From the NCBI GenBank assembly GCA_015680685.1, contig MNCI01012686.1, positions 109,903 to 160,432 on the forward strand: DNA of 50,530 nt, given 5' to 3'. Position numbers and translations under genes: made by a program. Position 1 is the first letter of the stretch. Every line of letters starts with the position of its first letter. The stretch is from Gnetum montanum (taxonomy: Eukaryota; Streptophyta; Gnetopsida; Gnetales; Gnetaceae). The notes beneath the pieces were generated by a model. The model was given only the letters and a program-made list of their open reading frames with translations. It was not told the DNA's origin and made no database searches. Below are positions 11,045-22,270 of this stretch, piece after piece.

Positions 11045-12450
11045 ATGGCCCCTAAATGAGGACAACAAGGAGGACCCTCTCAGGGTGCATCCAAACAACC
11101 AAGGAGAGGTAGAGGCCAAGCGCCTCCCCACTAACATGCAGAGTAGGAAGCACACTTGTTCAGCATTTATCAAGAACTTCTTGTCATTGCACAATCGGGG
11201 CATGCCAAAGGTGGAGATAGCAGGGTACCTAAATAGGGACAACATCTCACGTTGTCCCCGAAATGTGTTTAGGAAATTCGTGAAAGGTCCACATCAACAG
11301 TTGTGATTGTGGAACTCAATTTTGGACCTTTCACTAAATTTTCCCCTAAGGCAGTTAGAGACCAACTTAAAGGGTCTCCACTGTGGCCTGTTCTCTCTAA
11401 GAGCAGTGATTGGTACCTGGGGGAGACATACAAATTTTGGCACAACAAGGAAGAAGGCACCACTGTTGATATTGGTGGAATTTCTATTGATTTCTCTGCC
11501 AAGGCCATTTCGAAAGTGTTGAATCTTTTGAACACAGGGCCTAAGATTGCTCAGCTGTCCACTTGCTCGGATGTGGATGCATGCAAGATATGGTTAAAGA
11601 AGGCATACAACAAGGAGGATAAAGCATATGGAGAGCTCACACTTGAAGAGAGGATCTATTTCAAAATTGGCACATATCACATTTTTCCAACAAAAGGATT
11701 GAATAGAATTTTCACCCATGCGGCTAACATCTTGATGGGCAAGGTTGATGCCAACCTACCCCATCTATATCTTATAGAAATTAAGGTGGTTTGAAGAATG
11801 TAAGAAAAGGAAGTTTGCATTGCCCTTTCCTTGCCTAATCAGGAAGCTATGCCTACATGCTAGAATTTTGGGATACACCAATGACGCCCCCAAAAAGGCT
11901 CAAAACGCCTCATTTGCTGAAGTATTGAAGCCACCAGCCCCATGAAAAATTGCTGGTGAGACACTGGAGCCTGAGTAAGAACAAATGGAGGGGCCCACTA
12001 CACCTAAAACTGTAGGGCCTAGCTAACTTCTAGACACAAGGCCCAGTCAACAATAGGAAGCAAGGCCCAGCACACAACCTATAGGCCAGCAAGACCAATC
12101 ATCACCGCCATCGCAGGACTATTGATTGTTGATGAACCATCTCAAGGCCATCGCTAAATTTGTCAATTAGGGAAGCCGTGATGAAGCCAATATTTTCAGA
12201 GTCATTGATGATGCCGTATAATCCACAGTCTCAATTAATCGTGAACGAGGCAAGGTGTCTATCCAAATAGAAGGAGGGAATCACACTGGTCACAACAGAT
12301 CTTTGGAAATGCTACATCCTTTCAAGTGCAACTAGAAACTGGTGAAGGCACTACAGTAGTGGTAATGTAGCACCAGGATGCAGCTGGAGCAACAAAAGTG
12401 GTCGTAGACCACATAAAAGAATCATTTAATGTCCTTGTTGTGCCATCGTG
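11045..12450 (+). pseudogene. RE-C second ORF, 5' half; putative plant transposon protein-like
   Basis: The start MAPK is conserved with RE-F. A Gly/Gln/Arg-rich basic tail follows, then a globular segment at 11303-11794 (VELNFGPFTKFSPKAVRDQL ... VDIGGISIDFSAKAISKVLNL ... LTLEERIYFKIGTYHIFPTKG). The pattern of a short beta segment with 'DFS..AI...LNL' followed by a helical 'Y.I....' stretch resembles the Pfam family called putative plant transposon protein (PF20167 type); this is my recognition by eye, not a search. After 11794 a frameshift leads to a Pro/Gln-rich linker and a second conserved block (about 12120-12400). In-frame stops occur near the start (TGA at codon 5, TAA, TAG). The element is cut at 12450 by RE-G, before the coiled-coil part. 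Confidence 0.6.
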
Positions 12451-13868
12451 TTGAACCCAAAAATTTGTTCAATTTTAATAAGTATTTTTGTCAAACTTAT
12501 GCATTTTAATTAATTTCATTCTATATTTCATATAGTTAATTTTTTATCTAATGATTATTTTATTTGTTTATGTAAGTGGTAAATATTAGTTTATTATTAT
12601 TTTATGATTAGTTAATTGGTGTGATTTAGTTTACTTTAATTTTAGTTTAACTAGTAAAATGTATTATTATATAATAAGATTTTATGTACCTCATATAAAT
12701 TATATTATATTATATATTTTACGTAAACTATATTATAAAATACTATTATATATATATATATATATATATGGTGACAGGTTGTTGCTACCAGATTTAAACT
12801 TGCCATTGTCGCTATCATCGGATAACAATGCCAACAATGATGTTCTTGGAATTTTGCTCATTGTGAGCTGTCTAAATTATCTTATTCATTTTTTGCAATG
12901 TCTCTCCCACCATTTCTGGCAAATTCATGATAACAAGAACACTAAATTTGGCACCTGCACCAAAAATAATGGATTGGTATCAAATTCTTCCATATCTATT
13001 TATTATTAAAATATTTATTTTTAAACATCAGTGCAAACAATGGCATGGTAAAGATTGATGAGGATAAGGCACCAGCAAAGACTATGGTAGAGAATTTCGT
13101 AGATTTATTTTCTTCTTGGATGAATGCATGGAGCATCACATACGCCTCTTTTAATGCTTCTTTGAGAATCCATATTAATTTAAAACATTAAAAAGCCAAG
13201 ATTGGCAGGAGTACCAATTTTAACGGATTGGTATTGGGTTTTGAAATACCAAGATATTATTGTAATATTTATTTTTAAACCTAGTGGTAGTATAAAAAAG
13301 GATTCATTAGGCACTAGAAAATTTAATTTTCTTTGAAAGGAAAAAAGGGGATTATGCATACACACCAAAAGAAAATTCATTTCTGTTGAGAGAATAGGAA
13401 GAAGGAGTTGATACCAGTAAATTCCATGTCACATTGGAATGAATTATGTTTAAGATTTATTGAAGATTTGTTGAGCCTTGTGGCAATTCTTGTAACTTAC
13501 AATCAAATTGTTGTATTGTGGAGACAACAAAGCAGGATTGCAATTTAGGCAAGCCTCCTTTGTAATCTTCAAATTATTATTTATAATTTCAATTTGATTT
13601 AATTATAAATCTTTATTCTTGAACTTATGATTAGAAGTTAGGATAAAGGTTTATAATTTTACTTATGAGTGAGAGACATAAGTATAGAATTTAATTAGAT
13701 TCAATTCTAATTGTTTATTGTCTTGATGATTTCTTTGACTTTTTAACTATTCCTCCACTGGATACGACTCGCGGGTCAGTCATAGATGAGGTGGAAATTA
13801 CTACAACAAAATAAAAAGGGAAAATAAATTTTAAAGGTATCCAGCACCAGATTTTGCCTGGCTTGTCA
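12451..13868 (+). repeat. RE-G 5' LTR
   Basis: About 1.42 kb, TG...CA ends (TGTTGA...TTGTCA). AT-rich, with a (TA)12 microsatellite at 12746-12769 and two diverged internal copies of an AATATTTATTTTTAAAC stretch (about 13008 and 13265). Unrelated to the RE-A to RE-H LTRs except for the shared primer type. Confidence 0.6.
12746..12769. repeat. (TA)n microsatellite
   Basis: About 12 uninterrupted TA units inside the RE-G LTR. Confidence 0.9.
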
Positions 13869-13871
13869 ATT

Positions 13872-13889
13872 TGGCACTGTTGCTGGGGA
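13872..13889 (+). promoter_or_regulatory. RE-G primer binding site, tRNA-Asp type
   Basis: TGGCACTGTTGCTGGGGA, 3 bases after the LTR. Fifteen of 18 bases match the tRNA-Asp(GTC) complement. Confidence 0.75.
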
Positions 13890-14260
13890 GGACCGTAGAG
13901 TTAATCATCATCAAGGGTTCAGTAAGCTTTAATTTTTATTTTATTTCATTGTATTTTATTTATTTATTCATGCATTTTAGTTTTCTTTTATTTTTTTTAG
14001 AAATGGTTTCTTTTACTTGTTTTCCTTGCTTTTTCCATTTAAAAATTTAAAAACATACCCAAAATAGCTGAAACAATCAATACCAATTAGAAAACACACC
14101 AAAATAATGGGGTAGGATTTCATTGAAATTTAATTTTGACATATACTTTGGCCTAGATCATGGAAAAATGACAATATTCCAAATTTGGAAAAAAAAGTAT
14201 AAAAGCAATCAACATGATTTTAGAAAAAACCAAATCTACTAAAGACAAAAGAACGAAATG

Positions 14261-14503
14261 ACCATAGATCTACATGGAAGTGTTTTCATATCACCTATTA
14301 ATGATTACTCAACAACGTTCCTAGTCAATGGTCAATGACTTAAGTTATATCATCAACACCACATTGAGGAACCTGGAGAAGACAAATTAATAGAGCTAAG
14401 TGATCCAACTTATCCCACTACAAATGAATTATATGAAAATCATTCATTAGAAGTCCTAGCTCGTAACTATACCCCTCAACTAGACTCTTTCATCATCGAA
14501 TAA
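14261..14503 (+). pseudogene. RE-G integrase C-terminal tail
   Basis: One frame reads TIDLHGSVFISPIND, STTFLVNGQ-stop-LKLYHQHHIEEP, LIELSDPTYP, to a stop at 14501-14503. The '(H)GAVEI ... FKVNGQRLK.Y' pattern is typical of the end of plant Ty3/gypsy integrase, so this belongs to an autonomous-type element. The single internal stop is CAA/CGA-to-TGA like. Everything upstream of it in pol is deleted. Confidence 0.6.
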
Positions 14504-14741
14504 AATAATAAAAGAATTATATTTAGTTTACAACTTTCACCTTGAAAAATGTAGAGGTTAATAGGAAGTTCTATTATGAGTTGGTACTATAAAAAATTTA
14601 GGAGCATCATGTCTAGAATGCAAGGGAGAAGGACAACTCTTCCTACCTTGAAATAGGTAAGTTTAAACCCAAAATCTAACTAAGGGTGAGCCTTAGACTA
14701 ATAAGTGTCTTACACAGAATAAAGTTCATTATTTTTTTTAA

Positions 14742-15269
14742 ACTAGCTTAGTTATATATTTATAATATATATCTATAAATTGGCCGATAGAATCTTGTTT
14801 GTTTACAAGTAAAAATTTTTTTGAGTAAAAAATTTCATGACTTCTGGATGAAGAACAAGATTTAAAAACCCAAATTTTCATGCCTTCTGGATGAAGAACA
14901 AGAGTTTTGTACCTTATTTTTCCTAAGGATGGATTTTCTGAAAAAAAAAATTTCCATCAATTAGTGTATGCTCTCACTCTTGGCCGAATTTGTTGTTTTT
15001 TTAGCTGAGAGTGAGAGCATAAATTTGGCCGAGAGTGAGAGCATACACTAATTGATGGAAATTTTTTTTTCAGAAAACCCATCCTTAGGAAAAATAAGGT
15101 ACAGAACTCTTGTTCTTCATCCAGAAGGCATGAAAATTTGGGTTTTTAAATCTTGTTCTTTGTCTAGAAGTCGTGAAATTTTTTACTCAAAGAACTTTTT
15201 ACTTGTAAACAAATAAGATTCTCGCGGCCAATTTATAGATATATATTATAAATATATAACTAAGCTAGT
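14742..15269. mobile_element. MITE-1: 528-bp foldback element
   Basis: Arms 14742-14991 and 15021-15269 (250 and 249 nt) are near-perfect reverse complements around a 29-nt loop. Outer ends read ACTAGCTTAGTTATATAT. The right arm holds one extra copy of the motif GAGAGTGAGAGCAT next to the loop. I cannot find a clean target duplication. No coding capacity. Confidence 0.85.
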
Positions 15270-15388
15270 GATTGCCAGTCATCTGCTGCAACGATGATTT
15301 AAACATAATAGATAAAAATATTATAAGACCATGGAATGCTTTATTGAATAATTATAAACATGTTAGAATACAACAAAAATGATCAATG
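15270..15388. other. AT-rich flank, nothing recognised
   Basis: Short AT-rich stretch between MITE-1 and the GC-rich relic, without ORF or repeat that I can identify. Confidence 0.5.
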
Positions 15389-15910
15389 TACAAACCTCAG
15401 GCCCCGCGGAGGGATCCACCGATTGAAGACGTCAGCCCCACAGAACACATGGCAAGGTAGCCATCTGGTGCCAGGGGGTCACAGCAGGCTACTGAGGGAA
15501 CACTCTCTAAGACACCGACCCTACCCCTGCAATCGTACAACCAAACGCTGCAATGGATCGAGAACATTATCAGAGACCACATGATAGGTGTTGCCCAGAT
15601 AATTGAAGAAAATTACCGTTGCCTGGTTGCTGGCCCGAGTGAGTAGTACCCGGGCCTTCAAACCCCCGAGGAGAGTCAGGGCTCTAACTACGAACACCCC
15701 AAAAGGCCCTAACGTGGGGGTGGGGGGGACAGCTCTCCCCCCAGGACATGCCCGACCTAGTCTGAACTATTGTTTAAGGGATTGGGGATCGGACATATCA
15801 ACCGCTAACGAGGATGCCCTGAGGTGGTCGGGACTTGGGGGGGGGGGCCTAGGGTTTGGGTGCACTATCGGTGTGGGGTCAGCAGCTGTGGCCTATGCTA
15901 ACTGGTGTAT
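15389..15910 (+). pseudogene. GC-rich gag-like or structural-protein relic
   Basis: One plus-strand frame (first codon TAC at 15389) reads coherently through about five stops: a Pro-rich start, then LQSYNQTLQWIENIIRDHM, IGVAQIIEENYRCLVAGPSE, PGLQTPEESQGSNYEHPKRP, and a Pro/Gly-rich part. An amphipathic helical block flanked by Pro-rich segments suits a gag-like protein, but I do not recognise the family. GC content is far above the surroundings, with G runs of 7 to 10 at 15724 and 15838. The other ORFs in the same stretch are out of frame and less plausible. Confidence 0.35.
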
Positions 15911-16679
15911 AGTCTTTTTTGGGAATAAAAATTTGCTAGATTTTTTTCAAAAATAAAAATAAAACATCAAAAATGATAATAAAGTGCTCGTTTCTCAAGT
16001 AAGAGGTTAGGCTTTTACTAATCTACCAACCCTCTTGGGGCCCCACTTAGTGAGATGAGCATTATGGCTTTGGGTAATGATCCTATATTATATTAAGTGT
16101 TTATAAGGGGTAAAACCCCTTCAAAAATAAAATAAAATAGAGCATTGTGGAGGAGACTTTAACTTTAGAGGTAGGTTAAATGTTGAAATTCAATAGTTTA
16201 ATACTGTAAGAAAATGCCAAGATTTTATTTTACATATACAATTTTTTTAGAAGAAGCTTCTAGCTTTAAGGAACTAAACCAAAATAAAGTTAGATGTCCC
16301 AAAGTAGAGATTGAGCTTCCACCCGTTAGAATAGACTATGCATAGCTTATGATCATTGAAACTAAAATCTAAGAAAAATAGGATAAGAAAAGTAAGTTGA
16401 TAGAGAAAAGTGATCTCTTAGAAGTAAGTTAAAATTTGCAGGGTTTAATCTTTTTAATATAAAATTAATTTGTAATATTGAAATAAAGAATAATGAATTG
16501 AAAAGGAAGATAAAAGAAACTGAGGATAAGGTGAAGGCAGAGATTGAAACTAATCATAAATGAAACGCGTAGGGGATAAGGATGATGATGACGATGTGCA
16601 TAATTTGTATTGTGCTTTAGTTCCATTAACTAAATAAATGGTGAGGTTCAAACGAAGAAGTGCATACAATTCACTTGGA
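15911..16679. other. No gene seen
   Basis: AT-rich, with a short hairpin AAGGGGTAAAACCCCTT near 16108-16124. No ORF of interest on either strand. Confidence 0.5.
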
Positions 16680-16880
16680 TATGTTGTATTATTAAACCAA
16701 AGAAAGGTGCAAGCGATAAAGTATTTTATACATAAAGTCCATAAGTTTATAAAAAAAAAAGACTAAATAAAAAAAGTCAAAGAAAGAGGAAATCCTTATT
16801 TAAAACCAACAAAACTACTAAAAATTCTTTCTTACCCCTTTATCCTAGAATTCTTAAAAGTTTAGAAATTTTGGATTTTG
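16680..16880 (-). pseudogene. RTE-like LINE reverse transcriptase scrap
   Basis: On the minus strand this resembles the RT segment at 28640-28770: a decayed 'QG.PLS.TFF' stretch and 'FINLW..CIKYF' corresponding to GCLLFATLF and FMNLKSIHKIPSHF. Only about 200 bp can be aligned by eye. Confidence 0.4.
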
Positions 16881-17512
16881 AGATTCACTTCCAAAAGTGG
16901 GTTCAAGAGTACTTTTTAAGCACTTACACCTATTGATTAAGATTATTAAAGCTAAATCATCATCTTGATTCCTTTTATCCTATGTATCAAGGGTACATGA
17001 GGGATTTAAAGCCTATTTACCTAACACCATAGTTTTTAATGTCCCTCAATAAAGTGTATCTAAGTGTAGGTACTTATTAGAGTAAAATGTATCTAAGTCT
17101 ATGTACTTCTTAGAGTCCAACCTATGGATCCTAAGTTGTATTTTCTAACCAACAAGGCAATACCTCATTGATATTCTTAAAGCTAAATAATTATACAATA
17201 ATGCTTGTCTCCTACATACTTATATCTATTTTGATAGAAGGTTTACTATTTGGAAGAATATCTCACGTCTTTAATCTTTTAAGCTACTGAAATTCCATTT
17301 ATGTAAAAGAAATTCATTTTCCTCTTCTTCTTTGTACATAACTTGAATGACAAGAGCACCATCAACATTCATCCTTCTTATTTATATCTTTAATTCAAGA
17401 GGCTCCATTATACCTATAATTATATCTTTAAATTTTTTTTAAATATATAAAAGTATTAGTGATATTTTTAGCTTTTTTTAAAAAAATGTCATTTCCTTCA
17501 AAATTTACTTCG
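16881..17512. other. AT-rich, unassigned
   Basis: Contains a roughly 45-bp diverged tandem repeat of 'taagtgtaggtacttattagagt' type (17060-17120). Nothing else recognised. Confidence 0.4.
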
Positions 17513-17562
17513 ACAATTTTCTTCATATATTTTATTACAATTTTCTTCATATATTTTATTAA
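17513..17562. repeat. 24-bp tandem duplication
   Basis: The unit ACAATTTTCTTCATATATTT (plus TATT) occurs twice head to tail. Confidence 0.85.
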
Positions 17563-19913
17563 TATCGAATTCTTATGTGAACGTAGTGCTAAAGCCACTC
17601 AGGTTTCCATAGGAGACAGTTTAAACATTAATTTACAAACCATATTACCGAAGCATATTTGAGAAACTAAAACATACATATGGCCAAGGGGAGAAGACCT
17701 CACAGGAAGATAGAAGCACAAAATAGATACTCAGTGAACAGAAACACTGCACATTACCAGGTGACTGTGAAGGACTAAATGTTGGCGACCATTTGGGATG
17801 CGACCGCCAATGAGTGTCCTCGAACAGGATTTAGGTGCTTGTTGGTCTCTGGCAACACCAAGGCCTAGATACCTCCAAATAGACTCAGTACTTAATGTGA
17901 GTATTTGTGTGTGCTGTTGCGATGTGCGGTTGTGTAAAATGAAACGATTGCATTATGTGTAAACTACAAATGACTTATCTTAAAGAGATTTAGCCAACTT
18001 TGCCAAGTACTGTGAGTTGTTGAGAGTTCCTATTTTGTTCAATTGCCTAGTCTACGCGGTCCTTATAATACCTACTTGTAACAAATAAAATTTTGCAAAA
18101 ACATTTGAGCACAACTCTGCAAATCTACTTCTAATTTTCCCTAGAGAAAGAGCTAGTTCCACAAGAAAACTAGAAATAGAGCAAGATTCGATGGAAATAG
18201 ACAGAAAAGAAAGCAGATTTGTGTAGACCTCAAATATTTAAACAAGGTAAAATGACATGAGTAAACACTTCGCAATAAAGCTATCCCAAATTCAATAACT
18301 ACGAATTGTTCAAACTTCCAAGGCTCAAATAAGCAATTTTTTCAAGACAATCCTACTATGCTACCAAAAAATTGCTATGTAAACTATCACGTATGAGACT
18401 CCATTTTGGCTAGATAATGGACGTCAACAATTGCATTCAATAGAACCTTCAAAAGACTTGACAATTTCTGATTGAAATACCACGGAGATTCACTTTAAAG
18501 ATAAAATAAAGCTATTTTGGTCCCATCAAAATACCAAAGATTTTCTGAACCCTCTTGACTATTGAATCGTTCAATGACATGACTACAAGTAGAGGCTCTC
18601 TTACAACAATCTCAATAGCAGTTCTTATACGTTTCACAATAATAAAATTTACTACTAAAATGCTCTTAAGGCTTTTAAACACAAGCGCTTCTATGGCAAA
18701 ATTTTAACAGAAATTTCTATTGGGAAACAAGAACAATAAGAGCAATCTAAAAATCCCAAAATTATTTGCCAAGGATGATACTATCTAAACCACTAGCTAA
18801 AAAATTTAAACAAAAAATAAAAAGCATAACTCACAAGACTATGACAAAGAGGCTGAAATATTTTCTTTAGCAAGTCATCTTACAAGCAATCTTTCACAAT
18901 TTCTCCTTTACAATGCTCTTCCCAGGACCCAAAGTGTGTCTCCAAGTGAGAGCCCAAGTGCTAGCTAGTAGTCTTCCAAAGTGTGATTCCAATGTGTCCC
19001 CCCACCCTTTTATTTTTCTTACCCCTGAAGCCTTTCTATAAGGTTCAAAAGGTAGTTACATACTCAAAAATATCTTAGCTAACTTCTCTCCCAAGTAACT
19101 TGCCCAACAAGTTAGGAAGTTAGGAAGTTAGGAGAAATATTGCTTTTTTGAATAATGAAAATAAACCCAATAGCTCCATATAATTGTTATTTTCATTTTT
19201 ACTTGTTTAGAATTTTTAAGTTTTGAATACTATTGAAGCCCTAGTAATTTTATGAACAAGGTGATGGTAGAAAGATAATATAATATCCACCTTGATGTAG
19301 ACGTTGGTGGTAGCTAATCTATGTAAATTTATAATTTATCTGCACTTGCACCCGTGTAAAATTTGTTGGAAATAGAAATTTAAATCCAGCGATGGCTCAA
19401 AATATGAGGTCCAAATGTGAAGGTGCTAGGCCTGGAACTACCAACAAATAGTTCCAAATTATCCCACCCTACCAAAATTGTTATCAACTGCCACCGCGGA
19501 AGAAGGCTTTGCTGCTGCATTCAGTGTCATTGTCGTGTGGTGTTCAATTGCTGGAGAGCCAATGGTGTGGGCGCGTCTGCAATCACCATTTGTCTCCAGC
19601 AGAGAATAGACACCTTCCTTGTCCTTGAAAGTGCTACAGGAAAAGATGGTGAGTAGAGATGATCACACAAGAATAGCCCTGGTTTTGCTAAGGCACAGTT
19701 TTGGGTTTTCTAACACGTTTACAGGCATTTTTGTTTTTTCTGTAGCATTTTCTGCATATTATCACCCACAATTGTAGGCTCAGGTGCAGGCACTATAGAG
19801 GAGCCAATCTAGACCTCTGGCTCACTTTCCTGCATTGCTGGTCCACACAATCATGGTTGCCAATGCGGCACTTGGAGCATTGGAATGCTAGCAACGTGGT
19901 AAGCGCGGCAACG
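17563..19913. other. Unassigned low-copy-looking sequence
   Basis: No element from the rest of the window recurs here. A plus-strand frame at 17680-17872 (MAKGRRPHRKIEAQNRYS, one stop, WDATANECPRTGFRC) and a GC-richer stretch at 19480-19650 look somewhat protein-like but are short and unrecognised. The sequence stops abruptly at 19913, where a truncated LTR begins. Confidence 0.4.
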
Positions 19914-20142
19914 TTCCATTATCTTCAGGAGTAGCATTAGTATAGGAATACATCATACACCTCACTCTGGACTAAACCATACATGACAAACTTAACACTA
20001 GTCTAGATGGGAAGACAGTGAACTGCGATCTAAGAATAACTATCTAGATACCATAACTAGTCTATCTAAAGAGTTCAACCAGATCATGCATGAAACGCTC
20101 GTATTCGTATGGTTGAGTGTAGGGGTACCTCACCACTCATCA
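19914..20142 (+). repeat. RE-F 5' LTR, 3' remnant
   Basis: Matches 27788-28016 of the 3' LTR over exactly 229 bases. The first ~605 bases of the LTR, including its promoter, are absent, so this copy should not be transcribed from its own 5' end. Confidence 0.85.
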
Positions 20143-20143
20143 T

Positions 20144-20161
20144 TGGCACCGTTGCTGGGGA
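20144..20161 (+). promoter_or_regulatory. RE-F primer binding site, tRNA-Asp type
   Basis: TGGCACCGTTGCTGGGGA, one base from the LTR. Sixteen of 18 bases match the complement of tRNA-Asp(GTC). Confidence 0.8.
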
Positions 20162-20283
20162 CGATGCTAGTTATCTAGATTAGTTATATCATACAAGGTC
20201 ACTGTATAGGAATTAACGATATATCTTTTAGGAAGAAACAATTATAAAAAGTCACATATAAATTCACACATAATTTCACAACC

Positions 20284-22270
20284 ATGCCTCTCCTACAAGA
20301 CTACGATAATGCCACATCTAGTGAGGCAATTCATTGGAGAACCAACGAATTATATGACAATGAATATTGGAGTATGCAATCTGAGGTGGGGGTTTCTTAT
20401 AAACATAAACAAAGGCAACATTGTCCCAATGCATGAAAGCATAACTTACTCAATGACGATGAACCCCTACTGGCCACTACAAGCCTAACACAAATACAAG
20501 AGCTTGTTCGAATCTCCTGTAGGCATCGTAAAGAGAGCCACATACCTAGGTTTGATTTAAATAACTTCCCTAATTTCTCAGGAGGCTATGACTTAGATCA
20601 ACAACAACATTTACAAGCCTTCTACGATGCCTGTGCATGGAACAACATTGATGATGGTTGGAAAAAAATCAAGCTCTTTCCTATGACGCTCGTTGGCCAA
20701 GCAAAAATATGGTATAGATCATTAAAACCAAATTCAATTTGACATTGGCCAACAATGGTAGAACTCTTTAATGAAAGATATCTAACCTACGCAAGAGTGT
20801 CAACCTTGAGGAAACAAATCCAAGAGTGGAAACAAGCACAACATGAACCCTTGGACATGGCCTTAGAAAGATATTATGCACTATTAAACAATTGTCCAAG
20901 CCATGAGTGCTTCGAAGAAAGGCTAATGTATCATATCATTGATGGGCTTCATGATGAAACAAGAGAGACCCTAGGGATGTATGCCCAAGGTCAACTATAC
21001 GAACTACAAACCCATCAATTCCAAGAGCTTATTAAGCGGGTCACAAAAGAAGAAGGAGAAATGGTTAGATGGGAGAGTGTTTAAAAACATCAATGGGACC
21101 AAAATATCAACTTAAATAGAGGTCCATAATCACAAAAAGGAGAAATCAACCTATCTCAAGGAGGAAGAACCATCTTTTCCAGTACAACAATCATTAGAGG
21201 AAGTCGAGGCAAAGATCAATAAGATGTTGGAATGAACATATAAAAAGTGTGGAGAATATATTGATATTATTGGAGATGGAGTTTTGACAACTCGAGAAGC
21301 AGGACAAAGTATCACTAGACAATTAGAAAGAAGGGATGAGGAAGATAAGAGCTCAACTGCCAATCATACATATGAATGCAACATTTGCCTATACGATCAT
21401 CCCAAGGGCCAATGCCCAATCTTGTTACATTTATATGAGCATTGGGGAAGCATGTTACACCCAGAGTTCATACAAAGATACTGTGTTCGACCACAGTGGC
21501 AACAATCCCAGTCGTGGGGGAAGCCACCCCTAAACTGGTTACATCCTTCGTATCATCCAAATCTAAATGCTTATCTAGTTCAACATCCTGTTTCCCCAAC
21601 TGGGTCAACATACTCTATCTCACCGCATTATCATTCTCCTCAATACTATCAACCCATGTCTTCAACACAACCACCACCTTGTGTACCTTACACTTCTCCT
21701 AAATTTTAACATTCTCATCCTTTCTCTCCTTCTACATCGTCACCAACTATTCCTAAAGTGTCTACACCATAGCAACAACTCATAAACATTACTTGTGCTC
21801 CTATTGCCAATAGTAGTGAGAGACCTCATCGACATCAAAAGTGTCCCTTCTTTAGACATGACTGTGGGAAGGGACAACATAGTTCCGAGGCCACTACATT
21901 CTCCAACTCAGCACAAGTCCAACATTGTGGTGCATCCTTCTTTTTGAACCCAACGCCTCGTGTCACTTCATCAGAGCCACCAATCAACACTCCAACAACC
22001 ATATGGCCCAATGAATATAGCCATGGACAGCGACATCCTAATCCTTGCATACCATATTACGGTCCCAAGTATCATAGTGGGTCAACTCTTTATCCAGGAA
22101 CCACATCTTATAAATTTCCCCACTATGTTTACTATAATCAAGTGTGTGAACCCCAATGGGGTAAGTATGACCAAGTTTCAATATTTCCAACATGCAAGGA
22201 TCCTCATCTTTCAACTATTAATCCTTGCCATGCTCAACCATTTAGTTATGGGGGATGTTCCCCATTCTAA
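20284..22270 (+). pseudogene. gag: RE-F gag (about 660 codons), nearly intact order
   Basis: Starts MPLLQDYDNATSSEAIHW at 20284 and ends SYGGCSPF plus stop at 22270. It contains FDLNNFPNFSGGYD (20550-20595), the capsid-like gag domain (20755-21084: LFNERYLTYARVSTLRKQI, MALERYYALLNNCPSH, LGMYAQGQLYELQTHQFQEL), a zinc knuckle CNICLYDHPKGQC (21377-21415; CX2CX3HX4C, a spacing I associate with Athila-type gags), a Pro/Ser/Tyr-rich part, a second Cys/His patch KCPFFRHDCGKGQH near 21840, and a Tyr/Pro-rich end. Three or more stops occur, plus one frameshift between 21084 and 21284 (an extra base near 21115 relative to RE-H). It would form the particle shell; a defective copy. Confidence 0.85.

Larger units (their letters stand above)
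5725..12450 (+). mobile_element. RE-C: pol-less LTR retrotransposon with gag and a second ORF, 3' truncated
   Basis: Plus-strand order: 5' LTR (5725-6589), primer site (6591-6608), gag (6722-9051), non-coding spacer with a hairpin (9284-9351), internal TATA and dyad promoter (10448-10527), intron (10793-11044), second ORF from 11045. At 12450 the second ORF is cut by RE-G. The spacer between the two ORFs (about 2 kb) contains no recognisable protease, reverse transcriptase, RNase H or integrase. Layout and sequence match RE-F. Confidence 0.8.
12451..14741 (+). mobile_element. RE-G: Ty3/gypsy LTR element, internally deleted and lacking a 3' LTR here
   Basis: Begins with TGTTGAACCC exactly where RE-C ORF2 loses homology to RE-F. 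The LTR ends at 13868, followed by 3 bases and a tRNA-Asp primer site. A short untranslated stretch then leads straight to the C-terminal tail of integrase (14261-14503), so gag and nearly all of pol are missing. No second copy of the LTR is seen in the window; its end may lie where the MITE inserted or be decayed beyond recognition. Confidence 0.6.

Noticed and set aside
17680-17872. Frame with WDATANECPRTGFRC, recalling a formylglycine-enzyme-like end
   Set aside because: Too short, with an internal stop and no other motif of that family; resemblance is probably chance.
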